DNA of 64,000 nt, taken from NCBI GenBank assembly GCA_024398055.1, contig CP073749.1, positions 3,224,594-3,288,593 of the forward strand, written 5' to 3'. The translations under genes and the position numbers were made by a program. Source of the DNA: a bacterium SCSIO 12741. Lineage in GTDB: Bacteria; Bacteroidota; Bacteroidia; Flavobacteriales_G; Salibacteraceae. Positions 8,655-18,324 of this stretch are shown piece after piece. The stretch's first letter is position 1. Every line of letters starts with the position of its first letter. The notes beneath the pieces were generated by a model, which was given only the letters and a program-made list of their open reading frames with translations, ran no database searches and was not told where the DNA came from.

Positions 8655-9368
8655 ATGAGCGATCTCAATCTACGTCTATTAAGCAATTCTACACTACCAG
8701 GTCAACCTTATTTTGCTTGGCCCAAACCCTATTTGGGAGAATTTTTTGAACCGATAGATGAGATCCTCTTTGTTCCTTTTGCTGGCGTTACCATCACCTA
8801 TGATGAGTATACGGAGATGCTTCAGAAGGCCATTCAGGAATTCGATGTAAAGGTGATTGGCATACACACTTGTGAAAATCCTGTGGAAGCGGTTCAAAAT
8901 GCAAAGGCCATTGCTGTTGGGGGAGGAAATACCTTCCACCTTTTCCATGAGTTACACCGGCTAAACTTGATGAGTGAGATTCAGGCGGCGTGCCATCGTG
9001 GAGTACCCTACATCGGATGGAGTGCAGGATCTAATACGGCTTGCCCGTTTTTGCATACGACCAACGATATGCCCATTATTCAACCGGAAAGCTTTGAGGG
9101 CTTAAATCTGTTGCCCTTTCAAATCAACGTACATTACACCGATAAAACCCTGGAAGGCCATGGAGGAGAATCCCGAGATACTCGTTTGGCAGAATACCGC
9201 GTACTTCATCCTAATTTACCCTTGATCGGATTACCTGAAGGTGATTTAATCGAAGTTAAAGGAAACCTATACAATTTGGTGGGTGCGTTTCCTATGAAGG
9301 TATGGTTGCCTGGACAAAAAGAGGCAATGGAGGTAGCTCCTGGGATTTTTGACCCTTCGAACTGGTAA
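8655..9368 (+). CDS. pepE: Dipeptidase E (peptidase S51, alpha-aspartyl dipeptidase)
   Basis: Cytoplasmic serine peptidase that hydrolyses Asp-X dipeptides. Counting from the ATG at 8655 (237 residues), the catalytic triad is visible at Ser123 (GWSAGSNTACP), Asp138 (TTNDMP) and His160 (INVHYTDK). All three lie exactly three residues beyond Ser120, Asp135 and His157 of the Escherichia coli enzyme. The frame is open upstream to 8592, but the start at MSDLNLRLLSNSTL matches the family and sits properly behind the TATATTTG promoter element. It converges with the giant TPR gene, with 4 bases between the stops. Confidence 0.93.
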   Translation: MSDLNLRLLSNSTLPGQPYFAWPKPYLGEFFEPIDEILFVPFAGVTITYDEYTEMLQKAIQEFDVKVIGIHTCENPVEAVQNAKAIAVGGGNTFHLFHELHRLNLMSEIQAACHRGVPYIGWSAGSNTACPFLHTTNDMPIIQPESFEGLNLLPFQINVHYTDKTLEGHGGESRDTRLAEYRVLHPNLPLIGLPEGDLIEVKGNLYNLVGAFPMKVWLPGQKEAMEVAPGIFDPSNW

Positions 9369-9372
9369 GGAA

Positions 9373-12300
9373 TTAGTTAGTCGCTTTTACTGGATCACGG
9401 GTTTCCAATTGCCAGATATAAGGGGTAATCGGGTGACCATTTTTGAAGTAGTATACCCCTCCCCAGTCGTGGCGGGCTTGTACATACTCCGTTCCGATTC
9501 CTTCCAACACTACAATGCGGTAGGTTAGGCTTTTTCGGTGTCCTTTTCTGATTTCTTCTGTTACCCCTTCTGGATAGGCCCGGCCCAACTCATTTTGGAA
9601 TTTGATCTTGTCCTTACGCACCGAGGATTCAGAGAGCTGCTCGGTTTTAAATCCTTCAGGTTTAGGTCTTGGCAAGTGGTGTGTTTTGGCAATGTGAATT
9701 TGTTTGGCCCGCTCTTCCATTTTACGGCAGTTGCGGATCGATTCCTTCAATTCGGTATTCAGTGGATCCAGTTCCAAACCTTTCTGGTATTCCTGAATAG
9801 CTTCCGCGTATTGGCCTCCTGCAAAGTAGTTGTCTCCTGCATCGAGAATGGTTTCCACTTTGGCCAACAAGGCTTCACGAGCTTTACGACGTTCTTCTTC
9901 CTCGGCTTGCTGAGCTTCCAATAGCGCTACATCTTTTTGAATACTGGCCAGCGCTTCTTTAGCACCCGCATGTCCAGGTTCGAGGTTAAGCACCTTTTCA
10001 TAGCTCGCCTTGGCCGCCAGGAATTCTTTTTTAATAGCCTGCATCTTGCCTTGAGCCATGTAATTTGAAATCTCTTCCTGGCGCAGTTTTTCTTTTTGAT
10101 CGGCGGTCAATCGATCGTGCGCCGACTTCAACTTATTGGCATTGGCAATACGGCTCTTAACCACGGCGCTGGCTGGATCCAGATCCAATGCCTGTTCATA
10201 GGAATCAAGAGCTTCCGAAAATTTCTTATCCGCCAGTTGTTGGTCACCCAAATCGAGGTAACTGGCAATTTGATTCTTTTTCTCCTGTTCCGCTTTGGCA
10301 CGATCGGCGTCTGCTTGCTTTTTTCGAGCAGCTTCTTCTTTGGCCAACCGATCTTTTTCTTCTTTGGCTTGTCTCTCAGCAATTTGTTTGATTCGGGTGC
10401 CCGCCAAGGCATGAGCCGCATCCATGGCCAATACCTGATCAAACTTAGTTTTTGCCGTGGCCAAATCTCCGCTGTTGAAAGCCGCATCCGCTTCGCCAAC
10501 GAGGGTTTGAATTTCTTGTTTTTTCTTCTCTTCAGCTTCGGCACGTGCAGCTGCCGCCTGCTTATCACGTTCCGCTTGCAATCGGGCCTTTTCAGCCTCT
10601 TCCTGTGCTAAGCGCTCTTGCTCTTCCTTGGCCTGACGCTCTGAGATTTGTTGAATTCGGGTGTTGGCCAAAGTATGACCAGCATCTAAGGCAAGGACCT
10701 CATTAAACTTGCTTTTAGCCGTGGTTAAATCTCCGCTATTGAAGGCCGCATCAGCTTCGTCCACCAGGGTCTGAATTTGTTTTTTACGCTCTTCGGCAGC
10801 CTGTGCACGAGCAGCGGCGGCTTGCTTTTCTTTTTCAGCCTGAAGTCTGGCTCGTTCGGCTTCTTCCTGAGCTAAACGTTCCTGCTCTTCCTTGGCTTCA
10901 CGTTCTGTAATCTGTTGGATACGGGTAGTTGCCAAAGTGTGACCGGCTTCCAAAGTCAAAACTTCGTTGAACTTACTTTTAGCTGTGGTTAAATCTCCAC
11001 CGTTGAAGGCGGCATCAGCTTCATCTACGAGCGTCTGAATTTGTTTTTTGCGCTCTTCAGCAGCTTGGGCAAGAGCCGCGGCTTCCTGTTTTTCTTTTTC
11101 CGCTTGAAGTCGAGCCTTTTCAGCTTCTTCTTGAGCCAGACGATCCTGCTCTTCCTTGGCCTCTCGATCTTTAATTTGTTGAAGGCGAGTTCCGGCTAAG
11201 GCATGAGACGCATCCAAGGTCAGAACTTGGTTAAACTTGCCTTTTGCCGTAGTTAAATCTCCACTGTTCAAGGCTGCATCACCTTCGCTCATCAACGACT
11301 CAATCTGCTTCTTAAGTTCTTCTTCTTCCTGTGCCTTGGCAGCAGCAGCCTGCTTTTCTTGTTCCGCTTTCAGGCGAGCTTGTTCGGCTGCTTCTTGTTC
11401 CGCCATTTTCTGATCGACCAGAGCGATTTGAGATTGAGCTGTACTATTTCCATCGTCTATGCTCAAGGCTTGTTGATAAGCACTTTTGGCAGCAGCCCAG
11501 TTTTCAGCAGCCAGGGCTTCGTTTCCTTGATCGATGAAAGCCTGAACTTTTTCCTGCAATTCGGCTTTATCCGCCGCTTGTTGAGCGGCTAAGGCGGCAG
11601 CAGCTTTTTCTTTTTCCTGAGCGGCCATCTTATCCGTAACCGATTGTAGTTTTTGTTGAGCTTCGCTGGAACCTGAATCCAAATTCAATGCTTCCTGGTA
11701 CTTGCCTTTGGCATCGGTAAGTTTTCCTTCACTTTCAAACTGCTCTCCCTGGGCGATTAGCTGAGCCAGTTTGCGTTCTTTTTCTTCTTGAGCGGCTTGT
11801 TGCTCGGCTTCCTCAGCCGCTTTTTCTTTTTCCGCTTTCACGGCCGCATCCAAGGCAGTTTGGTATTCCGATTTTTTCTCTAAAGCCGGAGTGTAGTTTG
11901 GAACGAGACCTAAAGCTTCATCTACCAAATTCAGGGCTTCACGATGATTACCTCCCGATGCTTGAGTGGTGGCTTGAGCGAGTAGGGCATCTGCTTTTCC
12001 TTCTTGTTCAGCCTTGAGTTTAGCCGCTTTTTCTGCTTCTTCCTGTTCGCGCTGTTGCTTTTCTTGTTCGTCCAGCAATCCAGAAACCCGAGCCATGGAG
12101 GTTTTAACCTCTCCGTTCTCAGGATCAATGAGGAGGGCAGCAGCAAGTTTGTCTTTGGCACCTGAGTAGTTCTGGCCCTCTTCCAAGGATTTGGCCTCAC
12201 CCAGCAGAGCGGTCACTTTAGCCTCTTTTTCAGCCGCTTCGGCTGCGGCCAGTTCTTTCTCGGTTTTTTCCTTTTCCAACCGAGTAGCTTCTTCAATTTT

Positions 12301-14421
12301 CTTATCCGCTTCAAGGGCACGACCGGGAACGAGCTCTTTGGCCATTTTGAATTGCTCACGGGCTTCCGAAAATTTCTCTTCGGCCATCAGCGTAGAGCCC
12401 TGAGCCAGGTAACTGTCAAATTGATCGTCGTCTTTTTTCTTTTGCTCTTCTTCCTTCAAGCGGTTGGCTTCAGCAATTAGCTCGGTGGTTTTTGAGTTAG
12501 TTGGAAGGATGTCTTCGGCGGCTCTAAAAGTACTTATGGCTACATCATATTGACCATCCTGCATTTGGGTTTCACCTTCCTTCACCTTAGCATCAAATTG
12601 AGCTTGAATTTCGGCTTGTTTGTCCGCCTCAATCATTTTCTTGGCTTCAGCAATGAGCTCCGGAGTGCGGTTTTCTTTTGGGTAAAAGGCATGGGCTTCT
12701 TCCAGCTTTTTGATTCCCGCGTCATACTGCTTGTCGGCAATAAGTTTTTCTCCTTCCGCCAACATCGATTCAAACTGAGCCAGTTTTTCTCCTTCAGCTT
12801 TAGCCTCTTTTAGTCTTTTGGCTTCGGCAATGAGTTCGGCGGTTTTGCTTTCGTTGGGTAGAATTTTTCCGGCAGCTTCAAATCCGGTGATAGCTTCGTC
12901 AAATTTTTCTTCTTTGAGCAAAGCTTCTGCCGAGGCAATGGCAGCATCGTATTGAGAGCGGGTTTCAGCTTGTGCCTTTTGACTTTTGAGTTTTTCCGCT
13001 TCAGCGATCAATTCAGTTGTCTTTGATTCAGAAGGGAGAATCTTTTCAGCGGCTTTGTATTGGGCAATCGCCTCATCAAACTTTTCGTTTGCCAGCAGGT
13101 CGTTTCCTTGGGCAACAGCAGCATCGTATTCGGCTCGGGTTGCTTGTTTGGCCTTGTCTTCCTTTCTTCGGTCCGCCTCGGCGATCATGGTCGCCGGGTG
13201 AGACTCATGAGGCATCACGTTCTGCGCTTCCTGGTATTTGGCTTTGGCCTCGTCAAATTTTTCTTGTTCCAAAAGAGCGTCAGCAGCCTTGACCAGTTCG
13301 TCATATTGAGATTTGATTTTGGCTTTTTCGGCTTGCAATTTCAAATCGTCGCACTCCTTCATCTTCGTGCCCGGGTAGGTTTCAGATGGCAGGATTTTAG
13401 ACGCTTCTTCATACTTAGCCTTGGCCTGATCAAATTCACTGGACTTGAGCAAACCATCAGCTTCAGCGATCACTGCGTCATACTTTTCACGAATGGCGGC
13501 TTGTTTCTCTTCTTCTTTGAGTCTACCAGCTTCGGTAATTTGGGTTTTGGGATGAGTCTCCCCAGGCTTAATCTTTAAGGCTTCTTGGTAAGCGGTGACG
13601 GATTCATCCCATTTTTTCTGCTTGAACAGGTCATCTGCTTTGCCTACTGCAGCTTGGTATTCAGCGTCTAATTTTTGCTGGGCTGCCAGTTTAGCAGCCT
13701 CTTCTTTGGCCTTTTTGGCTTCGGCAATTTTGGTTTTCGGAGCAGCTTCTCCAGGCTTGAGTTTGGCAGCTTGCTCGTAGGAGGCAATGGCTCCGTCAAA
13801 ATCCTGGGAGGCCAGTTTGTCATCTCCCGATTTCATGGCAGCCTTAAATTCGGCCTCCAGTTTAGCCGCTTCCTCCGCTTTGCGTTTTTCTTCTTCCAGT
13901 TGGGCTTGGAGTTTTTTGGCTTCGGTTATTTGATCCTGTGCCCATGCCTCATCAGGTTTGAGTTTAACGGCTTCCTGATACAGCGGGATCGATTCCTTGT
14001 ACTTTTTGCTTTCGAAAAACGCATCGGCCTTGACTATAACTGCCTTGTATTTTTCGTCAATTTCGGCCTGTTTAGCTTCTTCGGCTGCCTTGGCCTTCAT
14101 TTCCTTGGCTTCAGTAATCTTCTCGTCTGGGTACTTTTCAGTAGGTCCCCATTTTTTAGCCTCTTGGTAGGCTGCTATGGCTTCATCAAACTTTTTGGAC
14201 TTGATGAGAGCATCTCCTTTGGAAACCGCCTTGCGGTAGTTGAGGGCATACTTTTCCTCGTTTTTGGCGGCCTTTGCTGCCGCTTTTTTGGCCTCTTCTT
14301 CCTTGCGAAGTTCAGCTTCAATTTCATCTAAAATGTCATCTTGGGCATAGGCTGCTGGGGCTATCGCGATCAAAAAGACCGAAGCCATTGCCATTATCCA
14401 TCGCCTCCATTCTGCTGACAT
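9373..14421 (-). CDS. Giant exported TPR / coiled-coil repeat protein
   Basis: A protein of 1682 residues. A Sec signal peptide (residues about 8-27, ending PAAYA|QDD) is followed by more than twenty units of 60-90 residues. Each unit pairs a TPR-like helix-turn-helix (pattern ADALLxxxKFDEAxxxYxxAxxIxP followed by a conserved E/K) with a linker helix rich in Glu, Lys and Ala that should form coiled coil. Four central units are nearly identical. The C-terminal 130 residues are different and not repetitive (GRAYPEGVTEEIRKGHRKSLTYRIVVLEG, then HDWGGVYYFKNG), and look like a small beta domain that could be the functional or binding end. It is probably a long periplasmic or envelope spacer rod. 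No enzymatic motif is seen and no gene name is recognised. It starts divergently from the gene at 14600. Confidence 0.8.
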   Translation of the reverse strand: MSAEWRRWIMAMASVFLIAIAPAAYAQDDILDEIEAELRKEEEAKKAAAKAAKNEEKYALNYRKAVSKGDALIKSKKFDEAIAAYQEAKKWGPTEKYPDEKITEAKEMKAKAAEEAKQAEIDEKYKAVIVKADAFFESKKYKESIPLYQEAVKLKPDEAWAQDQITEAKKLQAQLEEEKRKAEEAAKLEAEFKAAMKSGDDKLASQDFDGAIASYEQAAKLKPGEAAPKTKIAEAKKAKEEAAKLAAQQKLDAEYQAAVGKADDLFKQKKWDESVTAYQEALKIKPGETHPKTQITEAGRLKEEEKQAAIREKYDAVIAEADGLLKSSEFDQAKAKYEEASKILPSETYPGTKMKECDDLKLQAEKAKIKSQYDELVKAADALLEQEKFDEAKAKYQEAQNVMPHESHPATMIAEADRRKEDKAKQATRAEYDAAVAQGNDLLANEKFDEAIAQYKAAEKILPSESKTTELIAEAEKLKSQKAQAETRSQYDAAIASAEALLKEEKFDEAITGFEAAGKILPNESKTAELIAEAKRLKEAKAEGEKLAQFESMLAEGEKLIADKQYDAGIKKLEEAHAFYPKENRTPELIAEAKKMIEADKQAEIQAQFDAKVKEGETQMQDGQYDVAISTFRAAEDILPTNSKTTELIAEANRLKEEEQKKKDDDQFDSYLAQGSTLMAEEKFSEAREQFKMAKELVPGRALEADKKIEEATRLEKEKTEKELAAAEAAEKEAKVTALLGEAKSLEEGQNYSGAKDKLAAALLIDPENGEVKTSMARVSGLLDEQEKQQREQEEAEKAAKLKAEQEGKADALLAQATTQASGGNHREALNLVDEALGLVPNYTPALEKKSEYQTALDAAVKAEKEKAAEEAEQQAAQEEKERKLAQLIAQGEQFESEGKLTDAKGKYQEALNLDSGSSEAQQKLQSVTDKMAAQEKEKAAAALAAQQAADKAELQEKVQAFIDQGNEALAAENWAAAKSAYQQALSIDDGNSTAQSQIALVDQKMAEQEAAEQARLKAEQEKQAAAAKAQEEEELKKQIESLMSEGDAALNSGDLTTAKGKFNQVLTLDASHALAGTRLQQIKDREAKEEQDRLAQEEAEKARLQAEKEKQEAAALAQAAEERKKQIQTLVDEADAAFNGGDLTTAKSKFNEVLTLEAGHTLATTRIQQITEREAKEEQERLAQEEAERARLQAEKEKQAAAARAQAAEERKKQIQTLVDEADAAFNSGDLTTAKSKFNEVLALDAGHTLANTRIQQISERQAKEEQERLAQEEAEKARLQAERDKQAAAARAEAEEKKKQEIQTLVGEADAAFNSGDLATAKTKFDQVLAMDAAHALAGTRIKQIAERQAKEEKDRLAKEEAARKKQADADRAKAEQEKKNQIASYLDLGDQQLADKKFSEALDSYEQALDLDPASAVVKSRIANANKLKSAHDRLTADQKEKLRQEEISNYMAQGKMQAIKKEFLAAKASYEKVLNLEPGHAGAKEALASIQKDVALLEAQQAEEEERRKAREALLAKVETILDAGDNYFAGGQYAEAIQEYQKGLELDPLNTELKESIRNCRKMEERAKQIHIAKTHHLPRPKPEGFKTEQLSESSVRKDKIKFQNELGRAYPEGVTEEIRKGHRKSLTYRIVVLEGIGTEYVQARHDWGGVYYFKNGHPITPYIWQLETRDPVKATN
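10292..11346 (-). repeat. Four near-identical 264-bp tandem repeats inside the giant TPR gene
   Basis: Anchoring on the codons for the IQTLV/IESLM helix gives units exactly 264 bases apart (marker bases near 10506, 10770, 11034 and 11299). Each encodes about 88 residues: a TPR (GDLTTAKSKFNEVL followed by a hydrophobic helix) and an E/K/A/Q linker (ERLAQEEAEKARLQAEKEKQ). The two middle units are almost identical, which points to recent unequal recombination or conversion. Confidence 0.8.
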
Positions 14422-14599
14422 TTAAAAAAAACTTGTTGTTAAGGGTTTTCCGAGCGCCACGAATATACGAATTATCTACCCTCGCTTCCGGCTATCTGAA
14501 AAGCAATCCTCAAGAGGTGTTAAACGCTGGTGCCGTCCAAAAATTATACCTCATTGAACACACGAATTCAAGGTGGATAACCGTAATTTTGTAAAGTCT

Positions 14600-15169
14600 A
14601 TGCATAACCTGGAACCCTATTACAACTGGCGCAGCTATTACACGGCTGAAGAGGATGAACGTTCGCCTTTCTACGGGAAGGAGTATTCGGAGTTTTTCTT
14701 CACGGATAGGATCTATGATCATGTTATTCATCCTCAATGGGATAACATGGGGTCGACCACCCTTTTTATGAAGATTCTTTATGCCGATTATGACAAGGGT
14801 TTTTGCATTCTCGAATTGATGGGCGAGTGGAACGATACCTTGTACAACGATATTATGACGCTCAAACGAAACATCATCGATCACATGGTGTATGAGGGCA
14901 TCAACAAGTTCATCCTGATCGGAGAAAACGTGCTCAACTTTCATTCCTCCGACGATTGCTACTACGAGGAGTGGTATGAGGATTTAGAGGACGGATGGAT
15001 CGCAATGCTCAACTTTAGGGAGCACGTTCAAGAAGAATTTGCTCGGGAAAACATCGACCAATATTTCCTCATGGGCGGCTCGCTCAATGATATGGCTTGG
15101 CGCACAAGACTTCCACTAACGGTCTTTAATCTGGTTGATCAGCTGGTGATGAAACGAATAGGCATATAA
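14600..15169 (+). CDS. Conserved protein of unknown function
   Basis: An acidic, aromatic-rich protein of 189 residues from the ATG at 14600; the frame is open back to 14573. No signal peptide, membrane span or known catalytic motif is visible. It has WYEDLEDGWIAMLNFREHV and FLMGGSLNDMAWRTRLP, and a regular alpha/beta pattern in the middle with FCILELMGEWNDTLYNDI and FILIGENVLNF. The spacing suggests a compact cytosolic fold. It is divergent from the TPR gene and ends 9 bases before the BNR gene. I do not recognise the family. The clean stop and non-overlapping position support it being real. Confidence 0.7.
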   Translation: MHNLEPYYNWRSYYTAEEDERSPFYGKEYSEFFFTDRIYDHVIHPQWDNMGSTTLFMKILYADYDKGFCILELMGEWNDTLYNDIMTLKRNIIDHMVYEGINKFILIGENVLNFHSSDDCYYEEWYEDLEDGWIAMLNFREHVQEEFARENIDQYFLMGGSLNDMAWRTRLPLTVFNLVDQLVMKRIGI

Positions 15170-15178
15170 ATTTGCCCT

Positions 15179-16717
15179 ATGCGTATCCTGATTTTTCTGG
15201 GACTGATGCTCGCCTCGCAGCTTTCGGCCCAAGTCACTAATGTTAAGATCGGCCAAATCAAACGGTCGGTAGAACCCTCCATTTGCCTAGATCCCAATAA
15301 TCCGGATGTTTTGGTAGCAGGGGCCGTTTTGGATGAGTTGTACACCAGTCGAGACGGTGGGAAAACCTGGACCATGGGGCACTTGCAATCCAGCTTCGGT
15401 GTTTGGGGGGATCCGGTAATTGTGGTGGATACAGCAGGAAGTTTTTATTATTTCCACCTGTCCAACCCGCCTTTTGGAACCTGGATTGATCGTATTGTAT
15501 GCCAGCGATCTGATGATCAGGGAAAGACTTGGTCCAATGGAACTTTTACAGGATTGAATGAAAAAAGAGCTCAGGATAAACATTGGGCAGTTGTGGACCG
15601 TAACACCAATGCCATTTACCTTACCTGGACTCAATTCGATCGCTACAATTCAAGAGCACCTCAAGATTCTTCGGTCATTCTATTTTCCAAATCCAACGAT
15701 AGAGGCGAGACCTGGAGTAAGCCAATGCGCATCAATCAGGTAGCTGGAAATTGCCTGGATAGTTCGGAAACAACCGAAGGAGCAGTTCCCACAATGGGGC
15801 CCAACGGAGAGGTTTATGTAGCCTGGGCAGGACCGGCTGGTTTGCGATTCGATCGTTCGTTGGACGGAGGAGAAACCTGGCTGGATCAGGATATATTGGT
15901 GGATGAGTATAAGGCGGGTTGGGATTATGAAGTCCCGGGTTTGTCTCGTTGCAATGGTTTACCTGTCACCACCAGTGATTTGAGCGGAGGAAAATACCAG
16001 GGTCGTATTTATGTCAACTGGAGTGATCAACGCAATGGATTGAACAACACAGACATTTGGCTCAAGTATTCCGATGACGGCGGTGACACCTGGAGTGCTT
16101 TGAAAAAAGTGAATGACGACCAGACCGAACGCCATCAGTTTCTCACTTGGTTAGCGGTAGATCAAGTAACCGGTTTTGTGTATTGCGTTTTTTACGACCG
16201 CAGGAATTACGATGATCATCAAACCGATGTTTACCTGGCCGTATCCAAGGATGGTGGAGACACCTTTCAAAACCTAAGAATCAGTCAGGAGCCTTTTACT
16301 CCAGAGGATGGGGTGTTTTTTGGGGATTACAATAACCTGGTTGCCCACAACGGAAGAGTAAGACCTATTTGGGCCCGGATGGATCAAAAGAAAACCAGTG
16401 TTTGGACAGCACTTTATGAAGAGGCGGCCAAACCGAATTCGCAGTCGCCCAAAACGGCACAGGTACCTGATGATCAGGAACCCGTATATGCCGCTCATAC
16501 CGTGAAAGTAAAACTCAAAGAAGCCGGAGAAGTATCGCTCTACATTAAAGACAAAAAAGGGAATCGGGTTTCCACCGTATACCAGGGCTTGTCCTTGGAG
16601 GCCGGTGTTCATGAATTGACATTTAATCCAACCATGGAATTGGCAGAAGGCAAATATCGCCTGGAGTTGGTAACAGCAAAGGGTAGCAAGTGTAGCAGCT
16701 TACATCTGAAGCGCTAA
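15179..16717 (+). CDS. Exported BNR/Asp-box (sialidase-fold) repeat protein
   Basis: A 512-residue protein with a signal peptide (MRILIFLGLMLASQLSAQ). At least six Asp-box motifs (S-x-D-x-G-x-T-W/F) are visible: SRDGGKTW, SDDQGKTW, SNDRGETW, SLDGGETW, SDDGGDTW and SKDGGDTF. This pattern marks a six-bladed beta-propeller of the sialidase/BNR type. The last 75 residues (VKVKLKEAGEVSLYIKDKKG onward) form an Ig-like, FlgD/T9SS-like C-terminal domain, so it may be a type IX cargo. Enzyme activity cannot be inferred because I do not see a clear sialidase Arg triad. A TAAATTTG element ends 4 bases before the ATG. Its stop overlaps the convergent barrel gene by 4 bases. Confidence 0.85.
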   Translation: MRILIFLGLMLASQLSAQVTNVKIGQIKRSVEPSICLDPNNPDVLVAGAVLDELYTSRDGGKTWTMGHLQSSFGVWGDPVIVVDTAGSFYYFHLSNPPFGTWIDRIVCQRSDDQGKTWSNGTFTGLNEKRAQDKHWAVVDRNTNAIYLTWTQFDRYNSRAPQDSSVILFSKSNDRGETWSKPMRINQVAGNCLDSSETTEGAVPTMGPNGEVYVAWAGPAGLRFDRSLDGGETWLDQDILVDEYKAGWDYEVPGLSRCNGLPVTTSDLSGGKYQGRIYVNWSDQRNGLNNTDIWLKYSDDGGDTWSALKKVNDDQTERHQFLTWLAVDQVTGFVYCVFYDRRNYDDHQTDVYLAVSKDGGDTFQNLRISQEPFTPEDGVFFGDYNNLVAHNGRVRPIWARMDQKKTSVWTALYEEAAKPNSQSPKTAQVPDDQEPVYAAHTVKVKLKEAGEVSLYIKDKKGNRVSTVYQGLSLEAGVHELTFNPTMELAEGKYRLELVTAKGSKCSSLHLKR

Positions 16718-17861
16718 AAAGATTCCATCAAAGTGAGGTAGAATTCACCATCGTATTCACCACGGGCGTAATCAAGTCTAAGGTTGATGCGTTCCTTGCG
16801 ATTGAGTGCCAATCGAAGTCCCATACCATAGGTAGGTCGAAAATTGGAGGTTTGGAAATCATTAAAGTTCCGAGCTACAGCACCACTTCCTAAAAAAGCG
16901 GTAAATCCTACAAAATACCAGATCGGTGTACGGTATTCTATTTGCCCGGCCATCAAGTGTTGATCGCGGTAAGTTCCAATTTTATAACCACGCATAATAA
17001 TCTGTCCACCCAGCTGAGCCATTCGGTTGAATGGGGTTTCTCCAAAATTGTATTCCCCATAAGCTTGAAAGGCCAAAACATGATTGTTGCCCAGGTTGAA
17101 GTATTTGCGCATATCCAGGGTAAAGTGATTGAAGGCAAAGTCACTGGCAAAGGCCGGATCGAAAAAGAGCATGCTCAATCGAACAAAATGACCCTTATAG
17201 GGAGCATATACCTTGTCGCGATGATCCCACTGAAACTCCCAACCCAGGCCTGAGGTAACGCCACCTTCTCCTCCCGGAATCAATCCGGAGCTGAGCCAAC
17301 CCCCTTCTTCGGTTTCATCCATGGTGGTGTTTTGAATAAAAAGCCGGGGTCCCGTGTACCAATGTTTCTTAATCCGATGGGTGGCGGTGAGTGCCAATCG
17401 AGGGAAACTGGCTTGATACAATTCGCTGTAACCTTGCGGAAATTCGTTACCTACACCAGCAAAGAAATAGGGGTAGCGGTAGTAGGAAAACTCCCCCGAA
17501 TGCGGTAACGGTCTCCCTTCAAGAATAGATTAAAGGGAAGGGAAAATAGAATTTGATCATTTAAGGTGTAAGCCAAGGACAGGCCAACATTGGAAATAGG
17601 AGAGAGGGTATCCTCCTTGCTGAACCGGAAAAATCCCAAGCCAATAGCGCCGAATGCCCACCTTGTTTCCGGAGTGTAATATACCGACGGAAGCAGAATC
17701 CACTTTCTGGGTTTATTGAGTTTAAACCGGCTCGTATCTATGGACAGAGCGCTGGTTTGATTATTCTGATTTTGGGGAGAAGTAGGAGATTGAGCAGACC
17801 CTTCCACTTGAAGGAGAGTTAAGCCCATCCAAAGAACCCATACTATACTCCAAAATCGCAT
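16714..17861 (-). CDS. Outer-membrane barrel protein (BamA/surface antigen-like), apparent one-base frameshift
   Basis: The N-terminal frame (17861-17451) has a signal peptide ending GSAQ, then the surface-antigen opening KPRKWILLPSVYYTPETRWAFG. It stops after GDRYRIRG. The C-terminal frame (17421-16714) carries barrel strands, the loop motif ARNFND, RPTYGMGLRLALN and a terminal strand FYLTLMESF ending in Phe, as expected for BAM-assembled proteins. Adding one base in the CCCCC run at 17493-17497 (plus strand) fuses the frames into 382 residues, with a new junction reading GEFSYYRYPYFFAGVGNEF, which is family-like. It resembles the Bacteroidota BamA/TamA surface-antigen barrel without POTRA domains. 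It follows the Nudix gene by 3 bases and converges on the BNR gene. Confidence 0.82.
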
Positions 17862-17864
17862 GGA

Positions 17865-18323
17865 TCAGCTGAATTGTTTTTTGATCAATCCCACCACATG
17901 AGCGTCAATGAGAAATTCAAATTCCTTAGCATCCAGGGTTGAAATATCAGCCCAGCGAAAGGCTTCTTGATCCCCAGTTATAGCCCGGTCAAAATCGAAT
18001 CGCTTGGTACTCGTTTTGAACTTGTTATCCCCTTTGATTTTGCAGCGGTGGTAGATACTGATAACTTGTTCCCATGGACGAAAAGCAGACCTGACAAACT
18101 GATCTGTTGTATGGAAATGATTCAGCACTTCGATGGGTTGGTTCATTTCTTCCTGGCATTCGCGGTGCAGGCATTCAACGGGCGATTCTCCAAGTTCCAA
18201 TCCACCGCCCGGAAATTTGGTAAAGTACTTGCCTCGAATGATTTCATCCGATACCAATACCTGGTTTTGATCATTGATAAACAAAGCGTAAACACGAACG
18301 TTGAATTCTCTGAGTGCTTCCAT
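17865..18323 (-). CDS. Nudix hydrolase
   Basis: A small cytosolic Nudix-fold pyrophosphohydrolase of 152 residues. The Nudix box is complete: GGLELGESPVECLHRECQEE fits G-x5-E-x7-R-E-U-x-E-E. The substrate cannot be told from sequence; nucleotide diphosphate derivatives are usual for the family. It lies 1 base after mnmD and 3 bases before the barrel gene, in an operon-like run on the minus strand. Confidence 0.92.
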   Translation of the reverse strand: MEALREFNVRVYALFINDQNQVLVSDEIIRGKYFTKFPGGGLELGESPVECLHRECQEEMNQPIEVLNHFHTTDQFVRSAFRPWEQVISIYHRCKIKGDNKFKTSTKRFDFDRAITGDQEAFRWADISTLDAKEFEFLIDAHVVGLIKKQFS

Positions 18324-18324
18324 G

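Noticed and set aside
10096-14331. Long frames antisense to the giant TPR gene, up to 218 codons
   Set aside because: They mirror the biased E/K/A codons of the repeats on the other strand and show no family features.
15405-15410. Run of six Gs inside the BNR gene as another possible frame error
   Set aside because: The frame is intact through the run and the protein is continuous.
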